From the NCBI RefSeq assembly GCF_005671395.1, contig NZ_CP040428.1:3534001-3598000 (forward strand): a stretch of DNA of 64,000 nucleotides. The letters are read 5' to 3'. A program made the translations under genes and the position numbers. Of this stretch, positions 37,212 to 47,048 are shown one piece after another. The notes beneath the pieces were generated by a model. That model was not told the DNA's origin. It worked only from the letters and a program-made list of their open reading frames with translations, and did no database searches. The stretch's first letter is position 1, and each line of letters begins with the position of its first letter. This stretch comes from Jejubacter calystegiae (GTDB lineage Bacteria; Pseudomonadota; Gammaproteobacteria; Enterobacterales; Enterobacteriaceae).

Positions 37212-38864
37212 TTACCCCCGCGCAAGGCGCTCGGGCACGCTGCGGCAACCGTTCAACAGGTCCAGTCCGGGGCGGTAAATCCGGGTACGGACATCCATCA
37301 TGCCCAGTACGGTATCGAACAGATTATCCTGTGAGATGGCCGTACTGCGCGCGCTCTGGCGTAGGCAGCGGGTATCGGTACCGGTCTGGCGGGCGTAATC
37401 CTCCGACAGCCAGAACAGAAAGGGAATCCTGACCTGTTCATCCGGCGCCAGCATACGCGGGGTGCCGTGCAGATACAGCCCCTCTTCGCCCAGCGATTCG
37501 CCATGGTCGGACAGATAGATCATCGCCCCGTTGAGTTGACTCTGACGGGCCTTTAACGTGTCGATGACGCGGCTGACCACATCGTCGGTGTACAGAATGG
37601 TGTTGTCGTAGGTGTTAATCAGCGACTGGCGACTGCATTCCTGAATCTGGTTACTGTCACAGGTCGGCGTAAAGCGCCGGAACCGCGATGGATAGCGGCG
37701 GTACCAGGCAGGGCCATGGCTACCCATCAGGTGCAGGACGATGGTGGTATCTCTTTGCACGCCGTCGAGTATGTTATCCAGGCGGTAAAGCAGAGCATCG
37801 TCCAGGCAACTTCCCTTACTGCACCATTCCGGCAGGTTCCAGAGCGTCATATTGGTTTGGGGGATCCTGTCGCAGGCACCTTTGCAGCCGCCGTCGTTAT
37901 CGCGCCACAGCACGTTGATGCCGGCGTGAGCCAGAACGTCCATCAGTCCTTCACGGTGGCGGGCGGTACTGGCGTCGTAGCCTGCCCGGGTCATGCCCGA
38001 AAACATACAAGGTACTGATACCGCCGTTTCGGTACCACAGGACGTCGCGTTATCAAACCAAATCACATTCTGCTTTTTCAGTTCCGGATTGGTTTCACGG
38101 TGATAACCGCCCAGCGAGTAATTCTGCGCCCGGGAAGCCTCACCGAGTACCACAATCAGCACCGTCTTTTTCCGTTCTTTGGCGAGCGTTGCGCCGCGTC
38201 CGGCATCTTCACCGATACGAATCAAACGCCGATCGCCGTTAAACCAGCGCTCTTTACCGTAATTCGTCAGGGCGCTGATGTAATTCGGCGGAGTGACCAG
38301 TTTGGCGATGCCTTTGGTATTGCGAAACAGCGAGGCATAGTCTTTATAAAACAGCGCCGCCACCAGCAGAATCACCAGCAGGCTGAGCAACACAGTCAGC
38401 AGTCGGGTACACAGCGGATACCACCAGCGTGCGGCGCGGCTCACATGCAGGGTGCAGATGAGTGCCGCGGGAAGCAGTCCCGCCAGTGCCAGCCATAAAA
38501 GTAACTGTGGCGTAATCAGCGCCATCGATTCCTGAATATCGGTTTCGAAAACGTTGCGCATCATATTGGTATCAATGACCGCGCCGTAGCTGTACGTAAA
38601 ATAGTTGGCGACGGCACAGCCGACGATCAGCACTGCCAGCAGAGGCTTACGCAGTAGCGGCAGGGTTATCAGACTGAAGATCGCCAGCCAGGCGCAAAAC
38701 AGCACCAGCGGTACCGAAGCGGCGAATAAAAACTCACGCGATGAATGGGGGGCAATGGCCTGCCAGCTGCGACGGATAAACAACGCATTAATCAGGGTAA
38801 AGAGGGTGGCGCACAGCAAATTAAACAGCGAGTCATTACACTGTAACTTATTTTTCAGCAGCAT
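37212..38864 (-). CDS. EptA/PmrC-like phosphoethanolamine transferase
   Basis: Inner-membrane enzyme of 550 residues (E. coli EptA 547). Five hydrophobic segments lie in the first 180 or so residues, followed by a periplasmic sulfatase-fold domain. Shared EptA blocks include VAALFYKDYASLFRN, GINVLWRDNDGGCKGACDR and LSDHGESLGE. Likely zinc and nucleophile residues are the Glu of VLGEASRA, the Thr of GTETAVSVPC and the DHGES. It should add phosphoethanolamine to lipid A and so reduce binding of cationic peptides such as polymyxin. It is not next to pmrAB/basRS as eptA is in E. coli; instead it sits between ydhL and nemR. It may be a second eptA paralogue or a moved eptA. Confidence 0.9.
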   Translation of the reverse strand: MLLKNKLQCNDSLFNLLCATLFTLINALFIRRSWQAIAPHSSREFLFAASVPLVLFCAWLAIFSLITLPLLRKPLLAVLIVGCAVANYFTYSYGAVIDTNMMRNVFETDIQESMALITPQLLLWLALAGLLPAALICTLHVSRAARWWYPLCTRLLTVLLSLLVILLVAALFYKDYASLFRNTKGIAKLVTPPNYISALTNYGKERWFNGDRRLIRIGEDAGRGATLAKERKKTVLIVVLGEASRAQNYSLGGYHRETNPELKKQNVIWFDNATSCGTETAVSVPCMFSGMTRAGYDASTARHREGLMDVLAHAGINVLWRDNDGGCKGACDRIPQTNMTLWNLPEWCSKGSCLDDALLYRLDNILDGVQRDTTIVLHLMGSHGPAWYRRYPSRFRRFTPTCDSNQIQECSRQSLINTYDNTILYTDDVVSRVIDTLKARQSQLNGAMIYLSDHGESLGEEGLYLHGTPRMLAPDEQVRIPFLFWLSEDYARQTGTDTRCLRQSARSTAISQDNLFDTVLGMMDVRTRIYRPGLDLLNGCRSVPERLARG

Positions 38865-38911
38865 CGGGATCTCTTCCTGTACGGTTGCTGCGCACAGTTT
38901 GCTGAGAAAAG

Positions 38912-38928
38912 ATTAATCAGACCTTAAT
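38912..38928. promoter_or_regulatory. Candidate PmrA box upstream of the eptA-like gene
   Basis: ATTAAT-CAGAC-CTTAAT fits the PmrA pattern YTTAAK-N5-YTTAAK with one mismatch, 48 bp upstream of the eptA-like start. In E. coli and Salmonella, eptA/pmrC is PmrA-controlled. The pattern reads best on the plus strand while the gene is on the minus strand, so orientation is a caveat. Confidence 0.45.
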
Positions 38929-39016
38929 GTCTCGATGGATAAAATTTGAGCCGCCGCGCTTGCATCGCGGCGCCTGAGAGGCTTCAATTGTAGCAATTCC
39001 GTTAAAGAGGCGTGCC

Positions 39017-39256
39017 GTGGCTGAGCAACTTGAGTTTTTCCCCGTCCAGAGCCCCTGTCGCGGCGTTTGTCAGTCCGACGAACGCGGCTACTGCCGTGGC
39101 TGCATGCGTAGTCGCGACGAGCGCTTTAACTGGCAAAATATGAGCGATGCCCAAAAGCGCGAGGTGTTGCGCCTGTGTCACCAGCGCTGGTTGCGCAAGC
39201 TGCGTGCCGCGAAAGGGCCGGAGCAGGATACCCCTGAACAGCCCACGCTATTTTAA
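39017..39256 (+). CDS. ydhL: DUF1289 protein YdhL
   Basis: Cysteine-rich protein of 79 residues, same as E. coli YdhL. Four Cys form a C-x3-C-x7-C-x2-C pattern (PCRGVCQSDERGYCRGC), which suggests a small metal site. Function unknown. The start is GTG with AAAGAGG upstream. In E. coli ydhF lies between ydhL and sodC. It is absent here: the 101-bp gap to sodC contains only two short hairpins. Confidence 0.9.
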   Translation: MAEQLEFFPVQSPCRGVCQSDERGYCRGCMRSRDERFNWQNMSDAQKREVLRLCHQRWLRKLRAAKGPEQDTPEQPTLF

Positions 39257-39357
39257 TTTCCCAATGATGAAAAAGATGATTCGCCTGGCAGCATGTTGTG
39301 GCCAGGCTGGCTATGCTTAGCCAGTCATTCTGTAAAACTTAAGGAGAAGAGAAAACG

Positions 39358-39879
39358 ATGAAGCGATTAACTCTGGGTCTGGCTCTGCTGGTAGCCTGTG
39401 GCGCAGCGCAGGCTGCAAGCGAGAAAGTAGAGATGAAACTGGCGACCGAACAGGGAGCGGGTGAAGCTGTCGGTACGGTGACCATCAGCGAAAGCGCCAA
39501 TGGGCTCACCTTCACGCCGGATCTGAAAGGGCTGCCGGGCGGTGAGCATGGTTTCCATATTCATGCCAATGGTAGCTGCGATCCCAAAACCGTGGACGGT
39601 AAGCTGACGCCCGCCGGTGCGGCTGGTGGTCACTTTGACCCTCACAATACCGGTAAGCATCTGGGGCCGGAAGGCGACGGGCATCTGGGCGATTTGCCGG
39701 TGCTGACGGTGAGTCAGGATGGTAGCGCCACCTCACCGGTGACCGCGCCGCGCCTGAAGTCGCTGGATGAAATCAAAGGCAAGGCGCTGATGATTCACGT
39801 GGGCGGTGACAATATGTCTGATATGCCGAAGCCACTGGGCGGCGGCGGTGCCCGCTTTGCCTGTGGGGTAATCGGCTAA
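39358..39879 (+). CDS. sodC: Periplasmic Cu,Zn superoxide dismutase
   Basis: Protein of 173 residues, same as E. coli SodC. The signal peptide ends at QAAS. Metal ligands are visible in [23 protein letters not shown] and [12 protein letters not shown], and two Cys form the family disulphide. It dismutes periplasmic superoxide. AAGGAG precedes the ATG. Its stop codon overlaps that of ydhK on the other strand by 2 bases. Confidence 0.97.
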   Translation: MKRLTLGLALLVACGAAQAASEKVEMKLATEQGAGEAVGTVTISESANGLTFTPDLKGLPGGEHGFHIHANGSCDPKTVDGKLTPAGAAGGHFDPHNTGKHLGPEGDGHLGDLPVLTVSQDGSATSPVTAPRLKSLDEIKGKALMIHVGGDNMSDMPKPLGGGGARFACGVIG

Positions 39880-41903
39880 GATTTTGCCTGTGGCGGTGCC
39901 TCATCGGCAGGCACTGCCTGCTCCAGTTGCTGGAGCGAACCGTGCAGACGCCAGATAATCCCAGCCAGATCCCGCGCCGCCGGATTATGATGCCGGGACA
40001 GCGTGTCGCACATCTTCTGTAGTTCCGCCAGCGCCCCGGCCAGCGGTCGCTGCCTGACCCCGCGTTCACTCATCACATCGCGCAGCGTGGTGATGCAGAT
40101 ATCGCGCACTCTCGATAGCGGATCGGAACGAGTTTCCCATGCGCGCAGCTGCCACACCACGTGGGAGCAGTTCAGCAGTACGACCCCCCAACGCAGCAGC
40201 CAGCGGCGTGATAGCGCGTCTTTACTGTTACTGAGCTGGCTGACGTGATGGTAGACCAGGGATTCAAAGGCGCCCTCATTATGTTGCGGCTTACGGCTAA
40301 GCTGATCGATAAAGCCGCGGCGCAGCGCGCGGATATGGCGTCGTCCTTTGCGTTTATCGGAACTGGGGCGCAGCAGGGAAAAAGCCACCCAGCACAGCGC
40401 CACGCCGATCACCTTGGCCAGATTGGTATTCAGAAAGTCGGCGAAGTCATATTCGGGGGGATTGGTCACCGAGATAAACGAGCCCATAAAGACGATCAAC
40501 TGCCCCCATAAACCAGCATATTTTTTGTGCTGTAGTTTAAAGAACTGCATGGTGATCAGCAGCGGCAGCAGGAAGATCAGGAACTGCCACAGTTCGGAAA
40601 TCTGAATCATCAGACCGAATTTAACCATAAAGCTGAACAGCGACAGCAGCCCCAGCGTACGCAGCAGCATGCTGACCGAGCCCGTCGGCGAGGGCGAGGC
40701 AGAATAGAGCACGCAGCAGATGGCCGCCAGGGTCATGGCCGCGCTACCGGCTTCCCACTGAGTGGCGATACACCATGCGCCGGTCAGGGTAATGACGCAG
40801 AAGGTACGGAATGCGCTCCAGCTGTTTTCGGCGTTATCGGTGTGGCGGGCGAGGGAGGGAGCACCTGGGGGACTGAGCGACTCCACCGGGGTGGTCGTTT
40901 CCAGCCGCCACAGCCAGCGGCGCCCGTCCAGCCACAGCCAGCAGAAATAGCGGAGCCTTAGCCAGAAGGCCCGGTGCCGGTAGTCGTCGGGGCTCTCCGG
41001 CATCATCTGGCGCAGCAGTCGGGCGATCTCGTATTTGCTGACCTCCGGGCGCGCCAGATCGTGCAGCAGGGTTTCCAGTAGCGGCCACAGGTGCGCAGGC
41101 GCGTCGGGCCAGTTAAGCAGCATCCGCCGTATGCTGGAAATAATGCTGGTCAACCGCAGTTGCTGATGCAGCAGGTAGTTGAGCAACTGGTTCTGTTGGC
41201 GAAAGCGATAGTGGCTCCAGAAAGCCTGGATGCGCAGCAGATTCATGGTCAGAATCTGACCGATAATGCTTTCATGGGCGGTGCGAATGGCGTCGGTGGT
41301 TTCCGGTTTCCACAGCATGCTGGCGTGCTCCAGCAGCCGGTCATGCATGTTCTTCAGTGCCTTAAGCAGCGCTTCGCCATCTGAGGTGCTTGGCAGCACC
41401 ATCATCATAAAGGCGCCGCACAGAATCCCAACGATCACTTCGCATACCCTGGCCTGGGCGATGTCCCACAGTTCGGTGGTCTCCAGGGTGTTGACCATCG
41501 GGAAGGCGATAATGGCCGCGGTGTAGCCCGCCAGCGCAAAGGCATAGGCGACGTTATTCTGGTACTGGCAGGAAACCCAGGTGCAGGTAGCCAGCCAGGT
41601 CGCCATGGCAAAGGTGAACAGCCAGGGATCGTTCAGGGTATGACCGGCGATAATCAGCGACGCGGTGGCGCCAATAATACTGCCAGCGATACGCCCCAGG
41701 CTTTTACTGATAACGCCACCCACGGTCGGGAAACTCACTACCGCAGCGGAGGTCATTGCCCAGTAGGGCTGATCCAGATCGAGGCCATAAGCGATACTCA
41801 GCGCCAGACACATGGCGATACTGTTACGCAGCGCATAGCGCCACTGGCCTGCCGTCGCCTTGCCCCATGGCGTATTGCGCCACTCCAGCCAGCTCAGATT
41901 CAT
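39876..41903 (-). CDS. ydhK: FUSC-family inner membrane protein YdhK
   Basis: Protein of 675 residues (E. coli 670) of the AaeB/FUSC family, with two sets of about six hydrophobic segments (roughly residues 20-160 and 360-500) separated by soluble helical regions. It probably works with the HlyD-type YdhJ and small YdhI as an aromatic-compound efflux pump like AaeAB. It is the last gene of ydhI-ydhJ-ydhK, starting 5 bp after ydhJ. Confidence 0.92.
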   Translation of the reverse strand: MNLSWLEWRNTPWGKATAGQWRYALRNSIAMCLALSIAYGLDLDQPYWAMTSAAVVSFPTVGGVISKSLGRIAGSIIGATASLIIAGHTLNDPWLFTFAMATWLATCTWVSCQYQNNVAYAFALAGYTAAIIAFPMVNTLETTELWDIAQARVCEVIVGILCGAFMMMVLPSTSDGEALLKALKNMHDRLLEHASMLWKPETTDAIRTAHESIIGQILTMNLLRIQAFWSHYRFRQQNQLLNYLLHQQLRLTSIISSIRRMLLNWPDAPAHLWPLLETLLHDLARPEVSKYEIARLLRQMMPESPDDYRHRAFWLRLRYFCWLWLDGRRWLWRLETTTPVESLSPPGAPSLARHTDNAENSWSAFRTFCVITLTGAWCIATQWEAGSAAMTLAAICCVLYSASPSPTGSVSMLLRTLGLLSLFSFMVKFGLMIQISELWQFLIFLLPLLITMQFFKLQHKKYAGLWGQLIVFMGSFISVTNPPEYDFADFLNTNLAKVIGVALCWVAFSLLRPSSDKRKGRRHIRALRRGFIDQLSRKPQHNEGAFESLVYHHVSQLSNSKDALSRRWLLRWGVVLLNCSHVVWQLRAWETRSDPLSRVRDICITTLRDVMSERGVRQRPLAGALAELQKMCDTLSRHHNPAARDLAGIIWRLHGSLQQLEQAVPADEAPPQAKS

Positions 41904-41908
41904 GATTT

Positions 41909-42766
41909 TCAGCGCTGAATAGAGACGGTACAGGTGGTGCCGGAAACCAGCGTGATATTCTGCGGCACGCTGGCGAGCGCAATGCGCACTGGCACCCGCT
42001 GGGCCAGACGCACCCAGGGCACATTGGGTTTTATATCCGCCACCAGTTGGCTGTCGGTTTCTACGCTCTGATCGTAAATGGCGCGTCCGATGCTGGAGAC
42101 CTTGCCTTCCAGCTTCTGATGGCCGCTATAGAGGGTGATATCAGCCCGGGCGCCGGGGCGGATATTGCGCAATTTGGTCTCTTCGAAGTAGCCCACAACG
42201 TAAAACGAGTGGCTGTCCACCAGTGCGAATACCGGTGAGCCGCTGGCAGCGTAATTGCCCGGGCGGGTGGAAAGATTGGTAATCCAGCCGTCTACCGGTG
42301 CGGTAACGGTGGTTTGGGAAAGCCGCCAGCGCGCCTGTTTCAGGGTCGCTTCGGCGACGGCGACCGAGGCTTTCGCCGCCTTCACGTTGATATCGGCGGT
42401 ATCCATATCCTCGGCGGAAATATAGTTTTTCGGCAGATGATGGCGACGATTCGCCTCATTGGTGGCCTTTGCCAGATCGGACTGCGCCTTCGCCAGTTGT
42501 GCTTCGGCGTTCAGCACATCGATGTGAAACGGGGTCGCATCTATCCGGAACAGTACATCGCCGGCACGGACAAACTGGTTATCCTTCACCCGCAATTCGG
42601 TAATGGTGCCGGAAACCTGAGGGGCAATCCCTACCTGTTCGGCCCTGACTTTGCCGTCCCGGGTCCAGGGCGACTGCATATAGTAGTTCCACAGCAGCCA
42701 GCCAGCCACCAGAGCGACGGCCACAACCAAAAGGGTGGAAAAGTATTTTAATGTTTTCAGATTCAT
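41909..42766 (-). CDS. ydhJ: HlyD-family efflux adaptor YdhJ
   Basis: Protein of 285 residues from MNLKTLKYF, equal to E. coli YdhJ. The in-frame extension up to 42865 overlaps ydhI and has no homology. It has one membrane anchor at about residues 9-28, a barrel-sandwich domain ([19 protein letters not shown]) and a helical hairpin. It should join YdhK to a TolC-type channel. Its ATG overlaps the ydhI stop (ATGA), so the two are translationally coupled. Confidence 0.94.
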   Translation of the reverse strand: MNLKTLKYFSTLLVVAVALVAGWLLWNYYMQSPWTRDGKVRAEQVGIAPQVSGTITELRVKDNQFVRAGDVLFRIDATPFHIDVLNAEAQLAKAQSDLAKATNEANRRHHLPKNYISAEDMDTADINVKAAKASVAVAEATLKQARWRLSQTTVTAPVDGWITNLSTRPGNYAASGSPVFALVDSHSFYVVGYFEETKLRNIRPGARADITLYSGHQKLEGKVSSIGRAIYDQSVETDSQLVADIKPNVPWVRLAQRVPVRIALASVPQNITLVSGTTCTVSIQR

Positions 42767-43002
42767 CGTATCGAGACCAGCAGCATCATACCCAAACAGA
42801 CGGAAATAACGAACAGGGAGAGATCCATCAGCGTTGGGTGCCAGACCTCTCCGGAATAGATCCATCCTCTCAGCAGCCGGTGGGCCACCAGCCAGATAAA
42901 GAAACCTACCAGCACGGCCCGGAACAGCGGAGGAAAGTAGACCGAAGCGCCAAAAACCAGATCCTGCAGCGGCATACCGGAGGGGGATAACAGGGCGTTC
43001 AT
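42763..43002 (-). CDS. ydhI: DUF1656 membrane protein YdhI
   Basis: Protein of 79 residues (E. coli 78) with two hydrophobic segments at about 18-42 and 57-77. It is the small partner found with AaeA/AaeB-type pumps (AaeX-like). First gene of ydhIJK, divergent from slyA with a 184-bp shared region that carries the slyA promoter. In Salmonella this operon is reported to respond to SlyA. Confidence 0.9.
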   Translation of the reverse strand: MNALLSPSGMPLQDLVFGASVYFPPLFRAVLVGFFIWLVAHRLLRGWIYSGEVWHPTLMDLSLFVISVCLGMMLLVSIR

Positions 43003-43144
43003 GGCCGATAATCCTTTAGAATGAACATAATGGCTGTCTTTACTGTCTCATCACCATAGAATAGCTAAAATGTGAGATGGCTGCACAGGCGCTAAGTGGG
43101 TAATACCTGGGTAAAAAAGCGCTATGCAGCGAGTTTAATATGGC

Positions 43145-43165
43145 TATAATAACTTAGCAAACTAA
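43145..43165 (+). promoter_or_regulatory. slyA -10 element and SlyA autoregulatory operator
   Basis: A perfect TATAAT (43145-43150) is followed after three bases by TTAGCAAACTAA (43154-43165), one base off the SlyA box TTAGCAAGCTAA. A site across the transcription start fits repression of slyA by its own product. Confidence 0.75.
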
Positions 43166-43186
43166 TTATATTAAAAGGAGATGAAA

Positions 43187-43621
43187 TTGGAATCGCCACT
43201 GGGATCCGATCTGGCACGGCTGGTGCGCATCTGGCGTGCTCTGATTGACCATCGCCTGAAACCTCTGGAATTAACGCAGACCCACTGGGTCACGCTACAT
43301 AACATTCATCAGTTGCCGCCGGAACAGTCGCAGATCCAGCTGGCGAAAGCGATAGGCATTGAGCAGCCGTCGCTGGTACGTACGCTCGATCAGTTGGAAG
43401 AGAAGGGGCTGATTTCGCGTCATACCTGTGCTAACGATCGCCGGGCCAAACGCATTAAGCTGACCGAAAAGGCCGAGCCGTTGATTAGTGAAATGGAAAG
43501 CGTTATTGATAAAACCCGTCGTGAGATTCTGGCGGGAATTAGCCCAGAGGAAGAGGCGCTGCTGATAAGTCTGATTGCGCGGCTGGAGCAGAATATTATT
43601 GCGCTGCAGATTCGGGACTAA
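43187..43621 (+). CDS. slyA: MarR-family regulator SlyA
   Basis: Protein of 144 residues starting at TTG ([10 protein letters not shown]), as in E. coli. The ATG six bases upstream directly touches the AAAGGAG motif and cannot be used well, whereas TTG at 43187 has six bases of spacing. The winged helix spans about residues 45-95 ([27 protein letters not shown] split by the wing). SlyA counters H-NS at virulence and envelope genes and binds small aromatic ligands. Confidence 0.96.
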   Translation: MESPLGSDLARLVRIWRALIDHRLKPLELTQTHWVTLHNIHQLPPEQSQIQLAKAIGIEQPSLVRTLDQLEEKGLISRHTCANDRRAKRIKLTEKAEPLISEMESVIDKTRREILAGISPEEEALLISLIARLEQNIIALQIRD

Positions 43622-43716
43622 TACCCGGGCCGATCCAGGCGTTCCGACGGATGTGGAGCGCTATTTCCTGCAACAACAGATCAAAGCGGCGCCTTTCGCA
43701 GACGCCGCCTGAAGCA

Positions 43717-44184
43717 TTACCGCGGGGAGACGTTAACCTGACGGCCGTTGCTGGCAATCGCCACGCGCTGACCGGCAGAGAAGCGGGTGTTACCCTGCTT
43801 CTGAACCACCATAATGGTGTTACCGTCGTCCTTACGGATTTCCAGTTCCACGCCCTGGGTTTTGTTAACGGAGCTCTCAATCTGATCGCCCGCTACGCCA
43901 CCAGCGACCGCGCCTGCGGCCGTTGCCAGAGAACGACCGGTGCCGCCGCCGATGGTGTTACCCAGGAAGCCCCCCAATACGGCGCCGCCAATGGTACCGA
44001 TAATATTAGAATCGTTACCCGCCTGAATTTGCACCGGACGCATACTAACGATGGTGCCGTAGGTGACATTCTGTACCTGCTTGGCTTCAGACGCGCTATA
44101 GACGTCGCCAGAAAGGGTACTCGTGTTAGCACAACCCGCCAGCGTCAAACTAACCAGTGAAACTACCAGCACACGTGAAATCAT
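43717..44184 (-). CDS. slyB: Outer membrane lipoprotein SlyB
   Basis: Lipoprotein of 155 residues, same as E. coli. The lipobox is LAGC with Cys at about 18. A Gly-rich glycine-zipper segment (IGGAVLGGFLGNTIGGGTG) and a C-terminal beta domain follow. It protects outer-membrane proteins under PhoPQ-inducing stress. The start used gives MISRVLVV; the ORF can be extended 14 codons upstream without homology. A PhoP box and -10 lie about 110 bp upstream. Confidence 0.96.
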   Translation of the reverse strand: MISRVLVVSLVSLTLAGCANTSTLSGDVYSASEAKQVQNVTYGTIVSMRPVQIQAGNDSNIIGTIGGAVLGGFLGNTIGGGTGRSLATAAGAVAGGVAGDQIESSVNKTQGVELEIRKDDGNTIMVVQKQGNTRFSAGQRVAIASNGRQVNVSPR

Positions 44185-44294
44185 CTTATGAATCTCCTGT
44201 TCACAATAAAATGCTCTGATGGGCATCCATCATCCCTTAATTATACGGCATCTGAGCTTTCTGTTTCATACGGTTCTTATACCCACGGATAAAA

Positions 44295-44328
44295 ATAGTA
44301 AAAAACGGCGCCTGAACCGGGAGTAAAC
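44295..44328 (-). promoter_or_regulatory. PhoP-dependent promoter of slyB
   Basis: On the minus strand GTTTA-CTCCCG-GTTCA (plus 44313-44328) matches the PhoP direct repeat with one mismatch, and exactly 12 bases later comes TACTAT (plus 44295-44300). Twelve bases between box and -10 is the known arrangement of PhoP-activated promoters, and slyB is a PhoP gene in E. coli and Salmonella. Confidence 0.75.
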
Positions 44329-44478
44329 GGAACCGACAAAGCATGGCGATGGATGATTTGTCCGTTAATCATGAATTAACCATCGCCTTTGTTAAAAAAT
44401 ATTAATAATTCATGGTATTAGCCTCTACTTTATGATGGACTAATTCGCACAACATAGAGTGGCATCAAGGAATTACTG

Positions 44479-45594
44479 ATGAGATCGGGTCGCTATATTG
44501 GCGTTATGTCCGGCACCAGTCTGGATGGTGTGGATGTGGTACTGGCCGTCATTGATAAAAACATGGTGGCCCAGCAGGCCAGCTACTGTCATCCCATTCC
44601 CACGGCGTTGAAGCAGGAGATCCTGGCGGTATGTCAGGGACAGCCTCTGACGCTTTCGACCCTGGGGCGACTGGATCACCGTCTGGGATTACTGTTCGCA
44701 GAGGCAGTACAGACCCTGATGCAGCGTGAAGGGCTGCGGCCTGCAGAGGTGGTGGCCATCGGTTGTCACGGGCAGACCGTGTGGCACGAACCTGAAGGCG
44801 ATGCGCCGCACACCATGCAAATTGGCGATAACAACCTGATCGTCGCCGCAACTGGCGTTACCGTCGTTGGGGATTTCAGGCGTCGTGATATGGCGCTGGG
44901 CGGTCAGGGCGCGCCGTTGGTGCCCGCCTTTCATCAGGCGCTGCTGGCGCACCCCGTGGAGCGTCGGATGGTGTTGAACATCGGAGGCATTGCCAACCTG
45001 TCTCTTCTGTTTCCAGACAGACCGGTACGCGGCTTCGATACCGGCCCCGGCAATATGTTGCTGGATGCCTGGATTTGGCGTCGCCGTGGCTTGCCATACG
45101 ATTGCGATGCCCAATGGGCAAGTCAGGGGCAGGTTGTTTTACCCCTGCTTCAGCAAATGCTCAGCGATCCCTTCTTCGCGCAGACGCCGCCGAAGAGCAC
45201 CGGCCGCGAATACTTTAATTACGGCTGGCTGGAACGTCAGCTTGCCGCTTTCCCCGGGCTGGCGCCGGAGGATGTCCAGGCGACGCTGGCGGAGCTCACG
45301 GCGGTGACCATCTCCGAACAGATTCTGTCAGGCGGCGGCTGCGAACGTCTGCTGGTCTGCGGCGGCGGCAGCCGTAATCCGCTGCTGATGAACCGGCTGG
45401 CGGGGCTGTTACCGGGAATTGAAGTGTCGACCACCGATGAGGCGGGCATTAGCGGCGATGATATGGAAGCGCTGGCTTTTGCCTGGCTGGCGGCCCGTAC
45501 GATGTCAGGCCTGCCGGGGAATCTGCCGTCGGTGACCGGCGCTTCGCGTCCTACGCTGCTCGGGGCCATCTATCCGGCGGATAGCGAGAAGTGA
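44479..45594 (+). CDS. anmK: Anhydro-N-acetylmuramic acid kinase
   Basis: Protein of 371 residues (E. coli 369). It phosphorylates and opens 1,6-anhydro-MurNAc to MurNAc-6-phosphate in cell-wall recycling, in the cytoplasm. The ATP-binding loop [12 protein letters not shown] is at residue 8, with [14 protein letters not shown] and [11 protein letters not shown] as further family motifs. AAGGA precedes the ATG. It keeps its E. coli place between slyB and mliC. Confidence 0.96.
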   Translation: MRSGRYIGVMSGTSLDGVDVVLAVIDKNMVAQQASYCHPIPTALKQEILAVCQGQPLTLSTLGRLDHRLGLLFAEAVQTLMQREGLRPAEVVAIGCHGQTVWHEPEGDAPHTMQIGDNNLIVAATGVTVVGDFRRRDMALGGQGAPLVPAFHQALLAHPVERRMVLNIGGIANLSLLFPDRPVRGFDTGPGNMLLDAWIWRRRGLPYDCDAQWASQGQVVLPLLQQMLSDPFFAQTPPKSTGREYFNYGWLERQLAAFPGLAPEDVQATLAELTAVTISEQILSGGGCERLLVCGGGSRNPLLMNRLAGLLPGIEVSTTDEAGISGDDMEALAFAWLAARTMSGLPGNLPSVTGASRPTLLGAIYPADSEK

Positions 45595-45740
45595 GCGCGA
45601 GGCAATGCGTGCGAAATTCGCTGAATGACCATCAGATTCGGAGTGGGACGAAATCACAGCGTAGCGGAACCTTCTAGACTTATTGATTAACCAGGTGTGG
45701 GGGCTGTCCGCGCCATAATAAAGCATTCAAGGATTCTCCA

Positions 45741-46076
45741 ATGAAAAAACTGTTTATTCTTCTGCTGCCAGCCATGCTGGGTGGCTGTAGCTATTACCAT
45801 ACGGTCTATAACTCGGTGATGGATAAGATGAACACGGACACCCTTGAGTACCAGTGCGATGAGCAACCGCTGTCGGTCACCCACAACAGCAATCGCGATG
45901 AGGTCAGTTTCCTCTATAACGATAAAGAGCTACGCCTGAAGCAGGGCATTTCCGCCTCTGGCGCACGTTACAGCGACGGAATCTATGTTTTCTGGTCGAA
46001 GGGCGATACCGCGACAGTCTGGCGCCAGGATAGCATCGTGCTGCACAACTGCCAGCTGCAAAACGGCGAAAGTTGA
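45741..46076 (+). CDS. mliC: Membrane-bound C-type lysozyme inhibitor MliC
   Basis: Lipoprotein of 111 residues with lipobox LGGC at about residue 16, followed by the compact inhibitor domain. [17 protein letters not shown] is the conserved block that reaches into the lysozyme active site, and two Cys (YQCDE, HNCQL) form the disulphide. It guards peptidoglycan against host C-type lysozyme. AAGGA lies before the ATG. Confidence 0.95.
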   Translation: MKKLFILLLPAMLGGCSYYHTVYNSVMDKMNTDTLEYQCDEQPLSVTHNSNRDEVSFLYNDKELRLKQGISASGARYSDGIYVFWSKGDTATVWRQDSIVLHNCQLQNGES

Positions 46077-46133
46077 GATTTACGGGAGGCGGGCGCACAA
46101 TAGCGTGACCCGCTGATTTCCTGAAGAATCCAC

Positions 46134-46790
46134 ATGTCTGACCAGCAAGATTTACAGAAGATAGCCCATCTGCGCCGTGAATATACCCGCGGCGGCCTGC
46201 GTCGTCGCGATCTGACCGATGCCCCATTACCGCTGTTTGAACGCTGGCTGAGCCAGGCCTGTGAGGCGCGGCTGGCCGATCCCACGGCCATGGTGGTGGC
46301 GACCGTCGATGCCAGCGGCCAGCCGTTCCAGCGCATCGTACTGCTCAAACACTTCGACGAACGCGGTATGGTGTTCTATACCAATCTCGGCAGCCGCAAG
46401 GCGCAGCAAATCGAACAGAATCCCCGGATCTGCCTGCTCTTTCCCTGGCATGTGCTGGATCGTCAGGTGATCGTACAGGGCCATGCCGAACGGCTCTCCA
46501 CGCTGGAAGTGATGAAGTATTTCCACAGCCGCCCGCGCGACAGTCAGATCGGCGCCTGGGTGTCGAAACAGTCCAGCCGTATTTCCGCGCGTGGCGTGCT
46601 GGAAAGTAAATTTTTGGAACTGCGCCAGAAGTTTCGTCAGGGTGATATTCCGCTGCCCAGCTTCTGGGGCGGCTTCCGGGTGAGTCTGGACCAGATTGAA
46701 TTCTGGCAGGGGGGCGAACATCGCCTCCATGACCGTTTTTTATACCGCCGTGAGGCAGACGCCTGGCAAATTGACCGTCTGGCCCCCTGA
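46134..46790 (+). CDS. pdxH: Pyridoxine/pyridoxamine 5'-phosphate oxidase
   Basis: FMN enzyme of 218 residues, same as E. coli PdxH. It makes pyridoxal 5'-phosphate with O2 as acceptor. FMN-binding blocks include [22 protein letters not shown] and the C-terminal [15 protein letters not shown]. Its neighbours give a vitamin B6 theme, with pdxY two genes downstream. An ERIC repeat separates it from tyrS. Confidence 0.96.
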   Translation: MSDQQDLQKIAHLRREYTRGGLRRRDLTDAPLPLFERWLSQACEARLADPTAMVVATVDASGQPFQRIVLLKHFDERGMVFYTNLGSRKAQQIEQNPRICLLFPWHVLDRQVIVQGHAERLSTLEVMKYFHSRPRDSQIGAWVSKQSSRISARGVLESKFLELRQKFRQGDIPLPSFWGGFRVSLDQIEFWQGGEHRLHDRFLYRREADAWQIDRLAP

Positions 46791-46845
46791 TAGCGTGAAA
46801 TTGTTGTGCATAGCGCTGGTACTGTAGAGGCCGGCGCTTTATTCT

Positions 46846-46973
46846 ATTACCCTTCATTCTTCAAGCTGCAGGTGTGTTGGCTGCGCTCGCTCACCCCGGT
46901 CACATAGTACGGCTATGCTCCCGGGGATTCGCTCCCTTGCCGCCTTCCTGCCACTTGAATTATTTTGGGTAAT
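46846..46973. repeat. ERIC repeat
   Basis: This 128-bp imperfect palindrome begins ATTACCC and ends GGGTAAT. It holds the conserved ERIC cores CGCTCACCCCGGTCAC and CTCCCGGGGATTCGCTC around a short loop. It lies 56 bp after pdxH and ends 76 bp before the tyrS start, so it may fold at the end of pdxH mRNA or in the tyrS leader. Confidence 0.9.
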
Positions 46974-47048
46974 AACACTCTTTTTTCGCAACCCATGCGA
47001 AAAGCCGTGTACCGGCAAAGGTGCAGTCGTATTTACATGGAGAATTTG

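Noticed and set aside
39257..39357. Short frame starting ATGAAAAAGATG after ydhL, resembling a tiny lipoprotein
   Set aside because: Only 17 residues, no ribosome site, and it coincides with two small hairpins between ydhL and sodC.
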